Source of the DNA: a virus
DNA: 32,631 nucleotides
Direction: 5' to 3' (one strand)
Virus record (IMG/VR): IMGVR_UViG_3300035698_009718
Coordinates: 1 to 32,631 of that record
Positions within the stretch are counted from its first letter, which is position 1, and each line of letters begins with the position of its first letter. This document shows positions 1 to 6,995 of this stretch, piece after piece. Position numbers and translations under genes: made by a program. The notes beneath the pieces were generated by a model that was given only the letters and a program-made list of their open reading frames with translations, did not search any database and had not been told where the DNA came from.

Positions 1-140
1 CATATACGCACACAATCGCAGGTTTTCGATAGAGGGGGGGAGGAAATCCCTATTGTGTCACACAGGCAGAATGGCGTAAGCGCAATGTTTTCAAGCATCC
101 GCAATATTAGACGAAGTGATTTTGAGGGACTGTGCCAAAA

Positions 141-168
141 TGTCTCACAATGGCTCGAAAGTGAGACA
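141..168. repeat. Inverted repeat in the leader upstream of the small terminase gene
   Basis: The arms TGTCTCAC (141-148) and GTGAGACA (161-168) are perfect 8-bp complements separated by 12 nt. A short direct repeat CAAAATGT (136-143 and 167-174) overlaps the arms. The element lies about 55 bp before the small terminase start, in a 223-bp leader with no convincing gene. There is no T-run after it, so it is unlikely to be an intrinsic terminator. It could be an operator, an mRNA structure, or part of a packaging (cos/pac) recognition site; the sequence does not decide between these. Confidence 0.5.
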
Positions 169-223
169 AAATGTAGCGTGGGAGCACGTCCCTATAGACT
201 ATTAGAAGAAAAGGAGACATATC

Positions 224-715
224 ATGGGAGCAAGAGGGCCAGCACGAATTCCGACGAGAATTCAGATATTAAAGGGTGATCCGGGGAAAAGGGCGGTAAA
301 ACGGGCAAAAACAGAGATGAAGCCGCCAATATCCGACATATCGTGCCCAGAGTGGATGGACGATATAGCGCGGGAAGAATGGGAGCGTGTGCTCAAAGTA
401 TTTGACAAGATGGAGGCAGATGGTCAGAAAGTCATCACGGCTCTTGATAGGCCAACGATGGAGGGTTATTGTTTAACGCGGTCGATTCTGTTGCGAGCCG
501 AGCAGCAATTGCAAAAAGATGGGGAAGTATTTTCTACGCCGAAAGGATACCAGATGCCGTCGCCGTATGTGGCTATCAGAAACAGGGCTTTGCAAATGCT
601 GAAAGTCTATTCGGCGGAGTTGGGATTTTCTCCGGCGAGCCGTTCTCGTGTGAGCATACTTCCCAACGGAGCGGAAGAAGACGAGTTGGAAATGATACTT
701 GGCGAAGAGAAGTAG
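224..715 (+). CDS. Phage terminase small subunit, P27 family
   Basis: This 163-residue protein is the DNA-recognition subunit of the packaging motor. It binds the phage DNA end and hands it to the large terminase. The N-terminus MGARGPARIPTRIQILKGDP, followed by KRAVKRAK, is the typical opening of P27-like small terminases (Terminase_4), with a basic segment followed by helical regions. The length fits the family. ATG 224 is preceded by AAGGAG at about 8 nt spacing, which supports this start. It is the first clear gene of a + strand late operon. Unusually, its large-subunit partner lies about 3.5 kb downstream at 4180 instead of next door. Confidence 0.88.
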   Translation: MGARGPARIPTRIQILKGDPGKRAVKRAKTEMKPPISDISCPEWMDDIAREEWERVLKVFDKMEADGQKVITALDRPTMEGYCLTRSILLRAEQQLQKDGEVFSTPKGYQMPSPYVAIRNRALQMLKVYSAELGFSPASRSRVSILPNGAEEDELEMILGEEK

Positions 716-766
716 TAATTCAGAAAACTTGTTGACATTAAGCGCTGGGAAAGTGGAGAATAACAA

Positions 767-1135
767 ATGAGCTACGATTTCAATCCGAGAGACAAATCGG
801 TAGAGAATTTTTCGATCAACGAATTTGGATATGAATGGCTAATTGATCATGGCATGGGTGCAATTTTGGATTGCGGAAACTTGCCGGACGATCTATGCCA
901 TTGGTGCTCAGAATTGGCTATTAACGCTGGGCGGTCTCCGTTGAACAATGAAGGCTATTATGTGACGGCAGAGGAAGCCAGAGCGATCAGTCTATGGGCG
1001 AGGGGGACAGCAAACCATTGTGAGATAACAGAAGACCATCGTGCGCTAACAGAAGAAAATCCGGTCTTTGGGATTTCTCGCCTGAGAAGGTTGGCGGAAT
1101 TCTGTGAGCGGAGTCGTGGGTTTTGGATATGGTAG
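767..1135 (+). CDS. Hypothetical protein
   Basis: This 122-residue, acidic and tryptophan-containing protein has no motif I can assign. It has a CHWC motif near residue 45 (DDLCHWCSEL) and a C-terminus rich in aromatic residues (GFWIW). There is no signal peptide or membrane span, so it is probably a small cytoplasmic protein. ATG 767 has a weak purine-rich SD (GTGGAG) upstream. It sits in the accessory cluster between the two terminase genes, in the same direction and closely spaced. No function is proposed. Confidence 0.6.
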   Translation: MSYDFNPRDKSVENFSINEFGYEWLIDHGMGAILDCGNLPDDLCHWCSELAINAGRSPLNNEGYYVTAEEARAISLWARGTANHCEITEDHRALTEENPVFGISRLRRLAEFCERSRGFWIW

Positions 1136-1181
1136 ATGCTCTCGCAATCAATGGAGTTCCAAAAGGGCATATAAAGAAGAA

Positions 1182-1262
1182 ATGAGTTGGCTAACAATTG
1201 TAGGTGTAACATGGGTTATAATTATGGGGAGGCTCTGCGTTTTTGTTATTAAAACGATATGA
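1182..1262 (+). CDS. Possible 26-residue membrane microprotein
   Basis: A short ORF beginning ATG AGT TGG encodes a very hydrophobic peptide (MSWLTIVGVTWVIIMGRLCV, then FVIKTI). It could form one membrane span. It fills the otherwise empty 148-bp gap between the genes at 767 and 1284. Its stop (TGA 1260-1262) is just before the SD of the next gene. The upstream AAGAAGA is only a weak ribosome-binding site. A hydrophobic reading could arise by chance from T-rich DNA, so this is tentative. Confidence 0.3.
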   Translation: MSWLTIVGVTWVIIMGRLCVFVIKTI

Positions 1263-1283
1263 ACTACGAGGGGGCATAGAAGC

Positions 1284-1985
1284 ATGGGAGCAGGCAAAGA
1301 GCAAGAAATGGCAGCTTGCGTCGTTGAATGGCTTGAGTCTCAGCATTGGGACGTTTATCAGGAAGTGCAACTAAAAAGCTATGAGAAAGTTGCGGACATT
1401 ATTGCTGTTCGAAAACCCCTCGTCTGGGGGATCGAATGCAAAACATCTCTTACGATGTCGGTAATAGAACAAGCCAGAAGAAGTGATTGTATTCAAAGAT
1501 CAATCGCGGTCCCGAGAATACGCAAACACAATAAAGGCAGGGAATTTGCATTACAAGTGTGCGCCGCTCATCAAATTGGAGTCATAGAAGTCAGAATGCC
1601 TACATTATCACAAGATGCAATCATAAGCCAGGCAGTGCTTGCCCCAATCATCAGGGCGCGGTACAAAAGTTGCAAACAAAAGGTGCTGGGCCTATTAGTA
1701 GACACGCACAAGCATTATGCAAAAGCTGGTCAATCTGGTGGCGGGCATTGGACTCCATATCAACAAACAATGTCAACAGTGCGTAATATTATTGCGGATG
1801 CCCCAGGGTGCACTCTAAAGCAGATATTTACAAAACTTTACAAGCATCACTATGCCACAGATCAGTCCGCCAAAACGTGCATAAGAAAGGCGTTGTTAGA
1901 TTGGGAAAGTTGGTGTCGGGTAGACGAGAGCGAAAAGCAGAATCGATACTTCATAGCGGAAAACATGGGAGATTCATCAAAATGA
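1284..1985 (+). CDS. PD-(D/E)XK nuclease-like protein with C-terminal helical/winged-helix-like region
   Basis: This 233-residue protein has the arrangement of a PD-(D/E)XK nuclease core near its N-terminus: an early acidic helix (KEQEM, E6/E8), then VADIIAV with D38, then GIECKTS with E51 and K53. The D-x12-E-x-K spacing and the flanking hydrophobic strands match restriction-endonuclease-like and resolvase-like folds. The C-terminal part (about 155-225) looks like a small winged-helix DNA-binding region. It would cut or bind DNA in the cytoplasm. The start has the SD GAGGGGG. It overlaps the next gene by 4 nt (ATGA). Lying near the small terminase, it could assist packaging or junction processing, but that is inference. 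An inactive member is also possible. Confidence 0.6.
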   Translation: MGAGKEQEMAACVVEWLESQHWDVYQEVQLKSYEKVADIIAVRKPLVWGIECKTSLTMSVIEQARRSDCIQRSIAVPRIRKHNKGREFALQVCAAHQIGVIEVRMPTLSQDAIISQAVLAPIIRARYKSCKQKVLGLLVDTHKHYAKAGQSGGGHWTPYQQTMSTVRNIIADAPGCTLKQIFTKLYKHHYATDQSAKTCIRKALLDWESWCRVDESEKQNRYFIAENMGDSSK

Positions 1986-2374
1986 AACAAATAGTACTTT
2001 ATGTCGCGGGGCCATATCGAGCAAATACAATCAGTCAAATACACGAAAACATTCAGCGAGCAAGAGAATTTGCAAAAGAATTGTGGAAGTTGAACAACTC
2101 CTTTTCTGATGCGCGAATATCTGTAATTTGTCCACACATGAATTCTGGCCTCTTTGATGGAATTGTTGAGGACGTGGTGTTCCTTGAGGGCGATCTTGAG
2201 ATACTAAGCCGATGTGACGCTCTTTGTGTACTTCCAAACTGGGCGAAATCGGCAGGAGCAGTCAAAGAAATCGAATATGCAGAGAAAAAGGGCATTCGAG
2301 TGTTTAATGGGGTGGCCATAAATCAGATAGCAAAGTATTTTAGATTGCACAAAATAGAGGATAGAAAGGTTTAG
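1982..2374 (+). CDS. Nucleoside 2-deoxyribosyltransferase-like protein (DUF4406-type)
   Basis: This 130-residue protein resembles small Rossmann-like nucleoside 2-deoxyribosyltransferase and DUF4406 proteins. The N-terminal strand and loop LYVAGPYRA (6-14) is the nucleotide-binding signature. The later DALCVLPNW..S.GAVKEIEYA..KGIRVF stretch carries the family's conserved glutamate after the S-x-G motif. Such enzymes cleave or exchange the N-glycosidic bond of (deoxy)nucleosides, but phage members are mostly uncharacterised. ATG 1982 overlaps the upstream stop (ATGA) and has GGGAGA at 1967-1972. A longer reading from 1808 is possible but would overlap the nuclease gene. Confident on family likeness, not on substrate. 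Confidence 0.65.
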   Translation: MKQIVLYVAGPYRANTISQIHENIQRAREFAKELWKLNNSFSDARISVICPHMNSGLFDGIVEDVVFLEGDLEILSRCDALCVLPNWAKSAGAVKEIEYAEKKGIRVFNGVAINQIAKYFRLHKIEDRKV

Positions 2375-2376
2375 TC

Positions 2377-2610
2377 ATGTTAATCACGATAAACGCTGAC
2401 AATCACACATGCGATATTGACACAAGCGATGTGTCGTTCATAGAAGTTAATGAGCAGCCATTCATCAGGGGTATGGATATTAGAGACGAGCACTATCCGT
2501 GGAAATTAGAAGTCCAACGCTATTCCAAGCCGGGAGAAGACCTGTCGTTTGAGTTTTCGACAGAAGAGGCTATGAAGGAAGCAAGAATGGCACTGAAGGC
2601 GGGGAGGTGA
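2377..2610 (+). CDS. Hypothetical protein
   Basis: This 77-residue protein starts only 2 nt after the previous stop. It has alternating hydrophobic residues (MLITINADNHTCDIDTSDVS) suggesting a small beta-rich fold, and a C-terminal helix (EEAMKEARMALKAGR). It resembles small phage proteins of unknown role, and I recognise no motif. The SD is AAAGG. It is translationally packed with its neighbours, and its stop overlaps a possible GTG start of the next reading frame. Confidence 0.6.
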   Translation: MLITINADNHTCDIDTSDVSFIEVNEQPFIRGMDIRDEHYPWKLEVQRYSKPGEDLSFEFSTEEAMKEARMALKAGR

Positions 2611-2618
2611 AGGGCATA

Positions 2619-2993
2619 ATGATTGAGAAAGATGAAGTGATCACTATTGCAGGAGTAGCCTTGATGGGCGCCTGTTTTATTGTGCTGAGTCAGATATCGG
2701 GAGAGGCGGTCGCGGTCTTGGCAAGTCTCTTTATTATTGTGTTTATTTTGCGCTTAATAAAAAGAGACCTGACCGGCATAATTAAACTACTCGCAGGATT
2801 CGTCTTTGGGATCACGCTGATTCTACTTCTGACGGGCTGTTCGTACACCCGGTACAGCGCGGACGACGGCTTTACGCGGATCACGCTACTGATAGACGAG
2901 GGAATAGAGGCAGACATTGACGAGATCGGCACGATCAAATATACGAAGTCGGCAGAGCCGGGTGTCACGGTAATAAATCAGATCAAGCCATAG
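2619..2993 (+). CDS. Small multi-span membrane protein with lipobox-like motif
   Basis: This 124-residue protein begins at ATG 2619 behind GGAGG/AAGGG. A GTG four codons earlier is an alternative start. It has hydrophobic segments at about 8-45 and 52-72. The last ends in LLLTGC, a lipoprotein-type lipobox, followed by a hydrophilic beta-rich tail (SYTRYSADDGF to the C-terminus). A short lipoprotein with this LLLTGCSYTRY-like opening is common among phage accessory proteins. If cleaved at the cysteine, the tail would be membrane-anchored and the upstream spans would act as an extended signal. The role is unknown; spanin-like or superinfection-related functions are only guesses. Confidence 0.6.
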   Translation: MIEKDEVITIAGVALMGACFIVLSQISGEAVAVLASLFIIVFILRLIKRDLTGIIKLLAGFVFGITLILLLTGCSYTRYSADDGFTRITLLIDEGIEADIDEIGTIKYTKSAEPGVTVINQIKP

Positions 2994-3005
2994 GAGCCAC
3001 GACCG

Positions 3006-3173
3006 ATGAATGAATCGACGAAAGACCCGTATCCGCTCCCAGTCCCAGTCGAAGGGGACTACGCGACGAACACCGTGACGTACAGATGCGAGGGCGGGAT
3101 ACGCAGAGTTTTTTCTACGCAAACTAACGAGGTGAAACGAGATGAGCGAACCGAACTGGATACGAATGAATGA
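3006..3173 (+). CDS. Small hypothetical protein (55 residues)
   Basis: ATG 3006 follows AGGAG (2992-2996) at about 9 nt spacing, a strong start signal. The 55-residue product (MNESTKDPYPLPVPVEGDYA...) is hydrophilic with a proline-rich beginning. The YRCEGGIRRVFS segment resembles a short beta-hairpin. The gene overlaps the next one by 32 nt in another frame. No family is recognised. The good SD and close packing make it more likely real than random. Confidence 0.5.
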   Translation: MNESTKDPYPLPVPVEGDYATNTVTYRCEGGIRRVFSTQTNEVKRDERTELDTNE

Positions 3174-3726
3174 GGACCTAATCGAGGATGTCTCAGTTTA
3201 TAAACGAGTTTACGTCGAAAAAGAGGTAAAGTTAGAATTTCCGGGCTCCCCAATCTTGCGTCCAACGGGAAAGTTTGTCGTGATGGGCGAACTCAAGTCC
3301 CGTCGTTCTGAGCTAGTGACTGATGCGATGATTGCAGGGGGCTTGTCCCACGAGGACGCGGTCACCATGATAGATAGTGTCGAGGAAGCAGGAGGGAGGC
3401 TATATTGGGAAGAGGTGCCCCTAAGACTTAATGACGACGGAATTACGGCAACATCAACAACTGGGGGATCTTTTACTGAAGGGATCGATCCAACGCATGA
3501 GATTAACAATGGTGACAGCTCGGCATTGCCGGACGAGGGAGCAGTGCCCAAGGTCGTTGTTGACGTGCTGCGTCTTATAGCGGAGCAGCTTCTCATTCTA
3601 TCTCGTGGCTACTGCGGCACCGACGGGCCTCACCCCGATACGGCGAGAAGGCGACTCCTTGCTTGCTGGAACCAGACGGATAAAGCACTACAGGACATTC
3701 AGGCTGCAAATACTACAGAGAGGTGA
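3142..3726 (+). CDS. Hypothetical protein, paralog A of the MSEPNWIR pair
   Basis: This 194-residue protein has the N-terminus MSEPNWIRMNEDLIEDVS and shares an arrangement with the next gene: the MSEPNWIR start, a Y(K/R)R(V/L)Y segment, LRPTGKF, a (D/E)DAV..(I/L)D.VE(E/D)A stretch and a later SALPD. The C-terminal part (about 135-194) is extra and predicted helical (VVVDVLRLIAEQLLIL). No catalytic motif, signal or membrane span is evident. The SD GAGGTG precedes ATG 3142. Homology with the neighbour extends into the ribosome-binding region at DNA level, which indicates tandem duplication. Confidence 0.6.
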   Translation: MSEPNWIRMNEDLIEDVSVYKRVYVEKEVKLEFPGSPILRPTGKFVVMGELKSRRSELVTDAMIAGGLSHEDAVTMIDSVEEAGGRLYWEEVPLRLNDDGITATSTTGGSFTEGIDPTHEINNGDSSALPDEGAVPKVVVDVLRLIAEQLLILSRGYCGTDGPHPDTARRRLLACWNQTDKALQDIQAANTTER

Positions 3727-3732
3727 ATCGAG

Positions 3733-4149
3733 ATGAGTGAACCGAACTGGATTCGGATTAAGGAGTATCAGATTGAGAATTTTTCGGCGTATAGGAGGTT
3801 GTACTTGAATGAGGAAATGAGGAGCGAAGCGTGTTCATCAACGACGACAGCTCACAAGCTCCGCCCCACAGGCAAATTTAGTCTGCTGGGTGTTCCTGTA
3901 GCCTTCCGAGGTGTGGTCACGATTGTCGAGGGCTTGTTGTATGACGACGCGGTTGCCCTGCTTGATAGGGTCGAGGACGCAGAAGGGGTGCCATTCTGGA
4001 ATGAAGCCGATGCCGCCAAGCGTAGAGACTCGGCATTGCCTGACGTGAAGAACCTGAACCCTGTCTCGGATAAGTGCACTGTCGGGGGACCCAGCGGGGC
4101 ACAGCCTGATGCTCCGAATTTAGACACGGGCTTCATCTCTCAGCCCTAA
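3733..4149 (+). CDS. Hypothetical protein, paralog B of the MSEPNWIR pair
   Basis: This 138-residue protein is paralogous to the upstream gene through about residue 95 (MSEPNWIR, YRRLYL, LRPTGKFSLLG, DDAVALLDRVEDAEG). It then diverges into a short proline- and glycine-containing tail lacking the helical C-terminus of copy A. The start lies 6 nt after the preceding stop with SD GAGGTGAATCGAG. Function is unknown. It directly precedes the large terminase gene. Confidence 0.6.
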   Translation: MSEPNWIRIKEYQIENFSAYRRLYLNEEMRSEACSSTTTAHKLRPTGKFSLLGVPVAFRGVVTIVEGLLYDDAVALLDRVEDAEGVPFWNEADAAKRRDSALPDVKNLNPVSDKCTVGGPSGAQPDAPNLDTGFISQP

Positions 4150-4179
4150 GAGGGGAAGTATGTACATCAAGGGAAACGA

Positions 4180-5964
4180 ATGAAAACCAAATCTCCCAAA
4201 TCTCCCAAATATTACCACGACGAATCTGCGGTAACACGGGTCGTCAATTTCTTCGAGAAGATACTAAAACATTCCGAAGGAGAGTGGGTGGACAAACCAT
4301 TCATTTTAGCTGATTGGGAGCGGAGCTTTGTACACGATGTCTTCGGCACATACCGCTTTCCGTACACTCAGTGCATCAAATGCGGTGATCTACGAGAAAT
4401 TGAATACAGCAAGAAGATACGGACAGAATTTCTCGAAGGCGGTACGGACAGGGGTGGTATTGGAAGAGCCAGATTCGTTGAAAAGTTCAACAAAAAATAT
4501 GCTACCCTCGCCACCAAACAAAAGTGCAAAAGTTGCGGCAATGGGTTATGCTACACTGAATCTCTACGCAGATACAGAACTGCCTATGTGGAAATACCCA
4601 AGAAAAATGGTAAAAGTTTTTTCTGCTCTGGAATCGCACTTTACTTGTTGGTTGGCGACAAAGAGGCTGGGGCCGAAGTGTATTGTGCGGCGGGTGATGT
4701 GAAACAGGCTGGGATCGTTTTTGATGTCAGCAAATCGATGGTATTGCAGAGCAAGCGATTGCAGAAAAAGATCAACCCCTATCGTGCTTCTCTTGTTTAT
4801 ATGAAAAATGGATTGCCGGTTGGGAAGCTTGTGGTGCTCAGTGCTGATGTGGAGACCAAGCATGGATATAAGCCTTCTGGCATTATATTCGATGAGTTGC
4901 ATACCCAACCGGGCCGTGGCTTGTGGGACACGCTTACAAAAGGCGTGGCGGCAAGACGGCAACCCTTAACGGTGGCGATTACAACGGCGGGGTATGATAG
5001 GAATTCGATCTGTTGGGAGATACACGAGAGGGCGGTCAGGGCACTGAAAAATCCTGACGAAGACCCTGATTTTTACGGAGTCCTGTACAAGGCAGACGAA
5101 AAGGACGACTGGACTGATCCGAAAATTTGGATAAAGGCGAATCCTAATTATGGCGTAACGCTTAAGCCGGGCTTCTTGGCAACTGAATGTCGTCTCGCTC
5201 AGGAAACACCGGCTTACGAAAATACTTTCCGCAGATTATTCCTCAACCAATGGACATCACAAGAGATTCGCGCAATTCCTATGGACAAATGGGATAAATG
5301 CGATGTGGAATTCGACATTGAAGAGCTTAAAGGCAGGTCATGTTACGGCGGACTTGATTTATCAACCCGATACGATCTGACGGCGTGGGTCTTGGTCTTC
5401 CCACCAATGTCAAGCAATGAGCCATACAAGGTGTTGCCTCGGTTTTTTATTCCGGATGAACAGATGGAGCTCCGCATTAAACGAGACAAAGTTCCATACG
5501 ATGCGTGGGTAAAGCAAGGTTATGTCATTGCCACGTCAGGAAGCATAATTGATTATGAATGGGTGATCGATCAGATTAGAGAAGACAATCTTTTATACGA
5601 TATTCGTCAAATCGCATTTGACAGATGGGGCGCAGCGAAAATCGAAACAGACCTATCGCACGCAAATTTTACGATGGTGGAATTTGGGCAGGGATATAAA
5701 TCGATGAATCCGCCATTTCAAGAAATACTTGCGCTGATCGTTGGAGAGAACGAAATTGCATTTGGAAAGAATCCGGTGTTGCGCTGGAACGCTGAGTCGG
5801 TCATCTCGAAACAAGACCCGGCGGGAAACATCAAGCCAGTTAAACCGGACAGGAACAAAAGCGGGAATCGCATAGATGGGTTTGTTGCGATGCTTATGGC
5901 ATTGGACAGGGCAACAAGGCACACAGAAAGCGTGTATAAAACAAGGGGGATCGTATCGGTATGA
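4180..5964 (+). CDS. Phage terminase large subunit (ATPase and nuclease)
   Basis: This 594-residue packaging motor (Terminase_1/HK97 type) pumps DNA into the prohead and cuts it. Visible motifs are a Walker A variant PKKNGKS (140-146), Walker B IIFDEL with D238/E239, a coupling segment TVAITTAGYDRNS, and the RNase H-like nuclease acidic residues D393 (GGLDLSTRYDLTAW), D481 (AFDRWGAA) and D566 (NRIDGFVAM). A cysteine cluster C65-x2-C68 ... C116-x2-C119 (plus C124) is inserted before Walker A and looks like a zinc-ribbon-type module. The start is ATG 4180 with SD AAGGGAAACGA. The end overlaps the next gene by 4 nt. Length is normal for the family. Confidence 0.95.
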   Translation: MKTKSPKSPKYYHDESAVTRVVNFFEKILKHSEGEWVDKPFILADWERSFVHDVFGTYRFPYTQCIKCGDLREIEYSKKIRTEFLEGGTDRGGIGRARFVEKFNKKYATLATKQKCKSCGNGLCYTESLRRYRTAYVEIPKKNGKSFFCSGIALYLLVGDKEAGAEVYCAAGDVKQAGIVFDVSKSMVLQSKRLQKKINPYRASLVYMKNGLPVGKLVVLSADVETKHGYKPSGIIFDELHTQPGRGLWDTLTKGVAARRQPLTVAITTAGYDRNSICWEIHERAVRALKNPDEDPDFYGVLYKADEKDDWTDPKIWIKANPNYGVTLKPGFLATECRLAQETPAYENTFRRLFLNQWTSQEIRAIPMDKWDKCDVEFDIEELKGRSCYGGLDLSTRYDLTAWVLVFPPMSSNEPYKVLPRFFIPDEQMELRIKRDKVPYDAWVKQGYVIATSGSIIDYEWVIDQIREDNLLYDIRQIAFDRWGAAKIETDLSHANFTMVEFGQGYKSMNPPFQEILALIVGENEIAFGKNPVLRWNAESVISKQDPAGNIKPVKPDRNKSGNRIDGFVAMLMALDRATRHTESVYKTRGIVSV

Positions 5965-6152
5965 GTCCTTCTAAACAACCCAGCATTAAAGAAGCCGTCA
6001 AAGAAAACATGAGGGAGCGACAAATAAAATGCGAGAAAGTCAAAAAAAGACTTGACAAGTATTGCGAGGGTATGTTTTATGGTGAAATAAGATTGTTTTT
6101 TGAAAAGGGGAAGATAGTAAATTTGAAAGAAATCAGGAACGTAAAACCATAA
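5961..6152 (+). CDS. Small basic hypothetical protein
   Basis: A 63-residue, lysine-rich protein overlaps the terL stop (ATGA), with SD AGGGGG upstream. It is mostly predicted helical (SIKEAVKENMRERQIKCEKV...) with a short hydrophobic stretch (GMFYGEIRLFF). No known domain is visible. It is probably translated by coupling to terL. Its basic charge would allow nucleic-acid contact, but there is no direct evidence of that. Confidence 0.55.
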   Translation: MSPSKQPSIKEAVKENMRERQIKCEKVKKRLDKYCEGMFYGEIRLFFEKGKIVNLKEIRNVKP

Positions 6153-6583
6153 TGGCAAAAGAGACGGCAGAGATAAAGGTATATAGCTTAGAAGTCGGAT
6201 GGTACAGCGATCACGAGATACTCGGCATCTATAGTACGTGGGAGAAGGCAGAAGCAGCGAGAGAACTCTACCGTCGCAAAAAAGGGGAACCTCTACAGAA
6301 ATGCAATGACCCATTTATTTATGCGTGGATTATAGACGGAGGTAAGGACATAAGCGGGTTTTGCGTAAAGATTGATGCTGGGGGGAATGAGACGAAGCGG
6401 TGGGAAAGCCCACGCGGAGAGGCCCGCTGGCAAGAGGGAGGCGAAAAAGCTGACTTCTATGCAAATGAGTACGAAGTAGAGGTAGAGATTATAGGGTACT
6501 CCGCTCGTAGTTACGAGGTAGCACTCAAGTCAGCCCGCGATTGGCAAGCCCTGATGAAGGCGCGGAGGCAAGGAATAACGTAA
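6152..6583 (+). CDS. Hypothetical protein (DUF7336-like N-terminus)
   Basis: This 143-residue protein begins VYSLEVGWYSDHEILGIYSTWEKAEAA. The pattern of a strand, then a (G)IYST..KAE.A helix, recalls small phage proteins of the DUF7336 type. That resemblance is from memory and weak. The rest is charged with alternating strands and a C-terminal helix (VALKSARDWQALMKAR). There is no signal peptide or membrane span. The start codon shares bases with the previous stop (TAATG), so it is translationally coupled. Function is unknown. Confidence 0.55.
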   Translation: MAKETAEIKVYSLEVGWYSDHEILGIYSTWEKAEAARELYRRKKGEPLQKCNDPFIYAWIIDGGKDISGFCVKIDAGGNETKRWESPRGEARWQEGGEKADFYANEYEVEVEIIGYSARSYEVALKSARDWQALMKARRQGIT

Positions 6584-6648
6584 TGGCAAAAAGAGAGCCG
6601 AACTCGCAAGACTGTCAGAACTGTATTCTATGGGAGAGAACAACATGA
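6583..6648 (+). CDS. Possible 21-residue CxxC microprotein
   Basis: A tiny ORF starts in the TAATG overlap with the previous stop, with AAGGA at about 8 nt upstream, and ends in an ATGA overlap with the next gene. The product contains CQNC (DCQNCILWE), and the next gene also carries a CxxC near its start (CTDC). Tight coupling on both sides supports translation. The product may be a leader or coupling peptide and not a functional protein. Confidence 0.4.
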   Translation: MAKREPNSQDCQNCILWERTT

Positions 6649-6908
6649 GCGATCGTGAAACCATCTGCACCGACTGCAAGCATCCCATGAAAAATACAGT
6701 TGCTGACCTGGGGCCTTGCGCTCTTGTTTTTCCAGAATGCGATGGGCGGGGTAATGAAAGTGTGTCCATCCCAATCGAGCATATTGATGCCGTTGTTTCT
6801 CTGGCAGGAGTGATACGCAGAGACAATATTCTCGCATTATCAAAACACGCACAAAAGAGACCAGATTCCGAGAGCGTAATGGTTAAGATCATAGATAAAG
6901 AGGGCTAA
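6645..6908 (+). CDS. Hypothetical protein with N-terminal CxxC
   Basis: This 87-residue protein is read from ATG 6645 because GGGAGA lies 8-12 nt upstream. An in-frame ATG at 6630 would add five residues and lacks a good SD. The N-terminus has CTDCKHP (C8, C11), with two later cysteines (C25 in GPCAL, C32 in PECDG) that could complete a small metal site. The rest is mixed alpha/beta without a recognised domain. It is the last gene before the intrinsic terminator, closing the terminase cluster. Confidence 0.55.
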   Translation: MSDRETICTDCKHPMKNTVADLGPCALVFPECDGRGNESVSIPIEHIDAVVSLAGVIRRDNILALSKHAQKRPDSESVMVKIIDKEG

Positions 6909-6995
6909 TCAATGACTATTCTAATCTGACAATATTTCGTCACTTAGACTGAAGTAAATTCATAGCAGCACAAAATATAGGTAGTGAAACAATCA

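Noticed and set aside
55-279. 74-residue GTG-start frame in the leader
   Set aside because: It overlaps the well-supported small terminase by 56 nt, crosses the inverted repeat and has only a long-spaced purine tract as SD; no recognisable motif.
732-763. Perfect -35-like TTGACA upstream of the 767 gene
   Set aside because: No acceptable -10 hexamer at 16-18 nt; the nearest AT-rich match (GAATAA) is about 20 nt away.
1129-1185. 18-residue frame starting at ATG 1129
   Set aside because: No SD, no motif, and very short; more likely a chance overlap around the stop of the 767 gene.
1808-1981. N-terminal extension of the deoxyribosyltransferase-like gene
   Set aside because: It would overlap the nuclease gene by 178 nt; the ATGA overlap at 1982 with GGGAGA upstream and the family's usual N-terminus favour the short form.
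6052-6080. Promoter-like TTGACA, 17 nt, TTTTAT
   Set aside because: It lies inside the 5961 coding frame and the -10 matches only four of six positions, so a chance match is likely.
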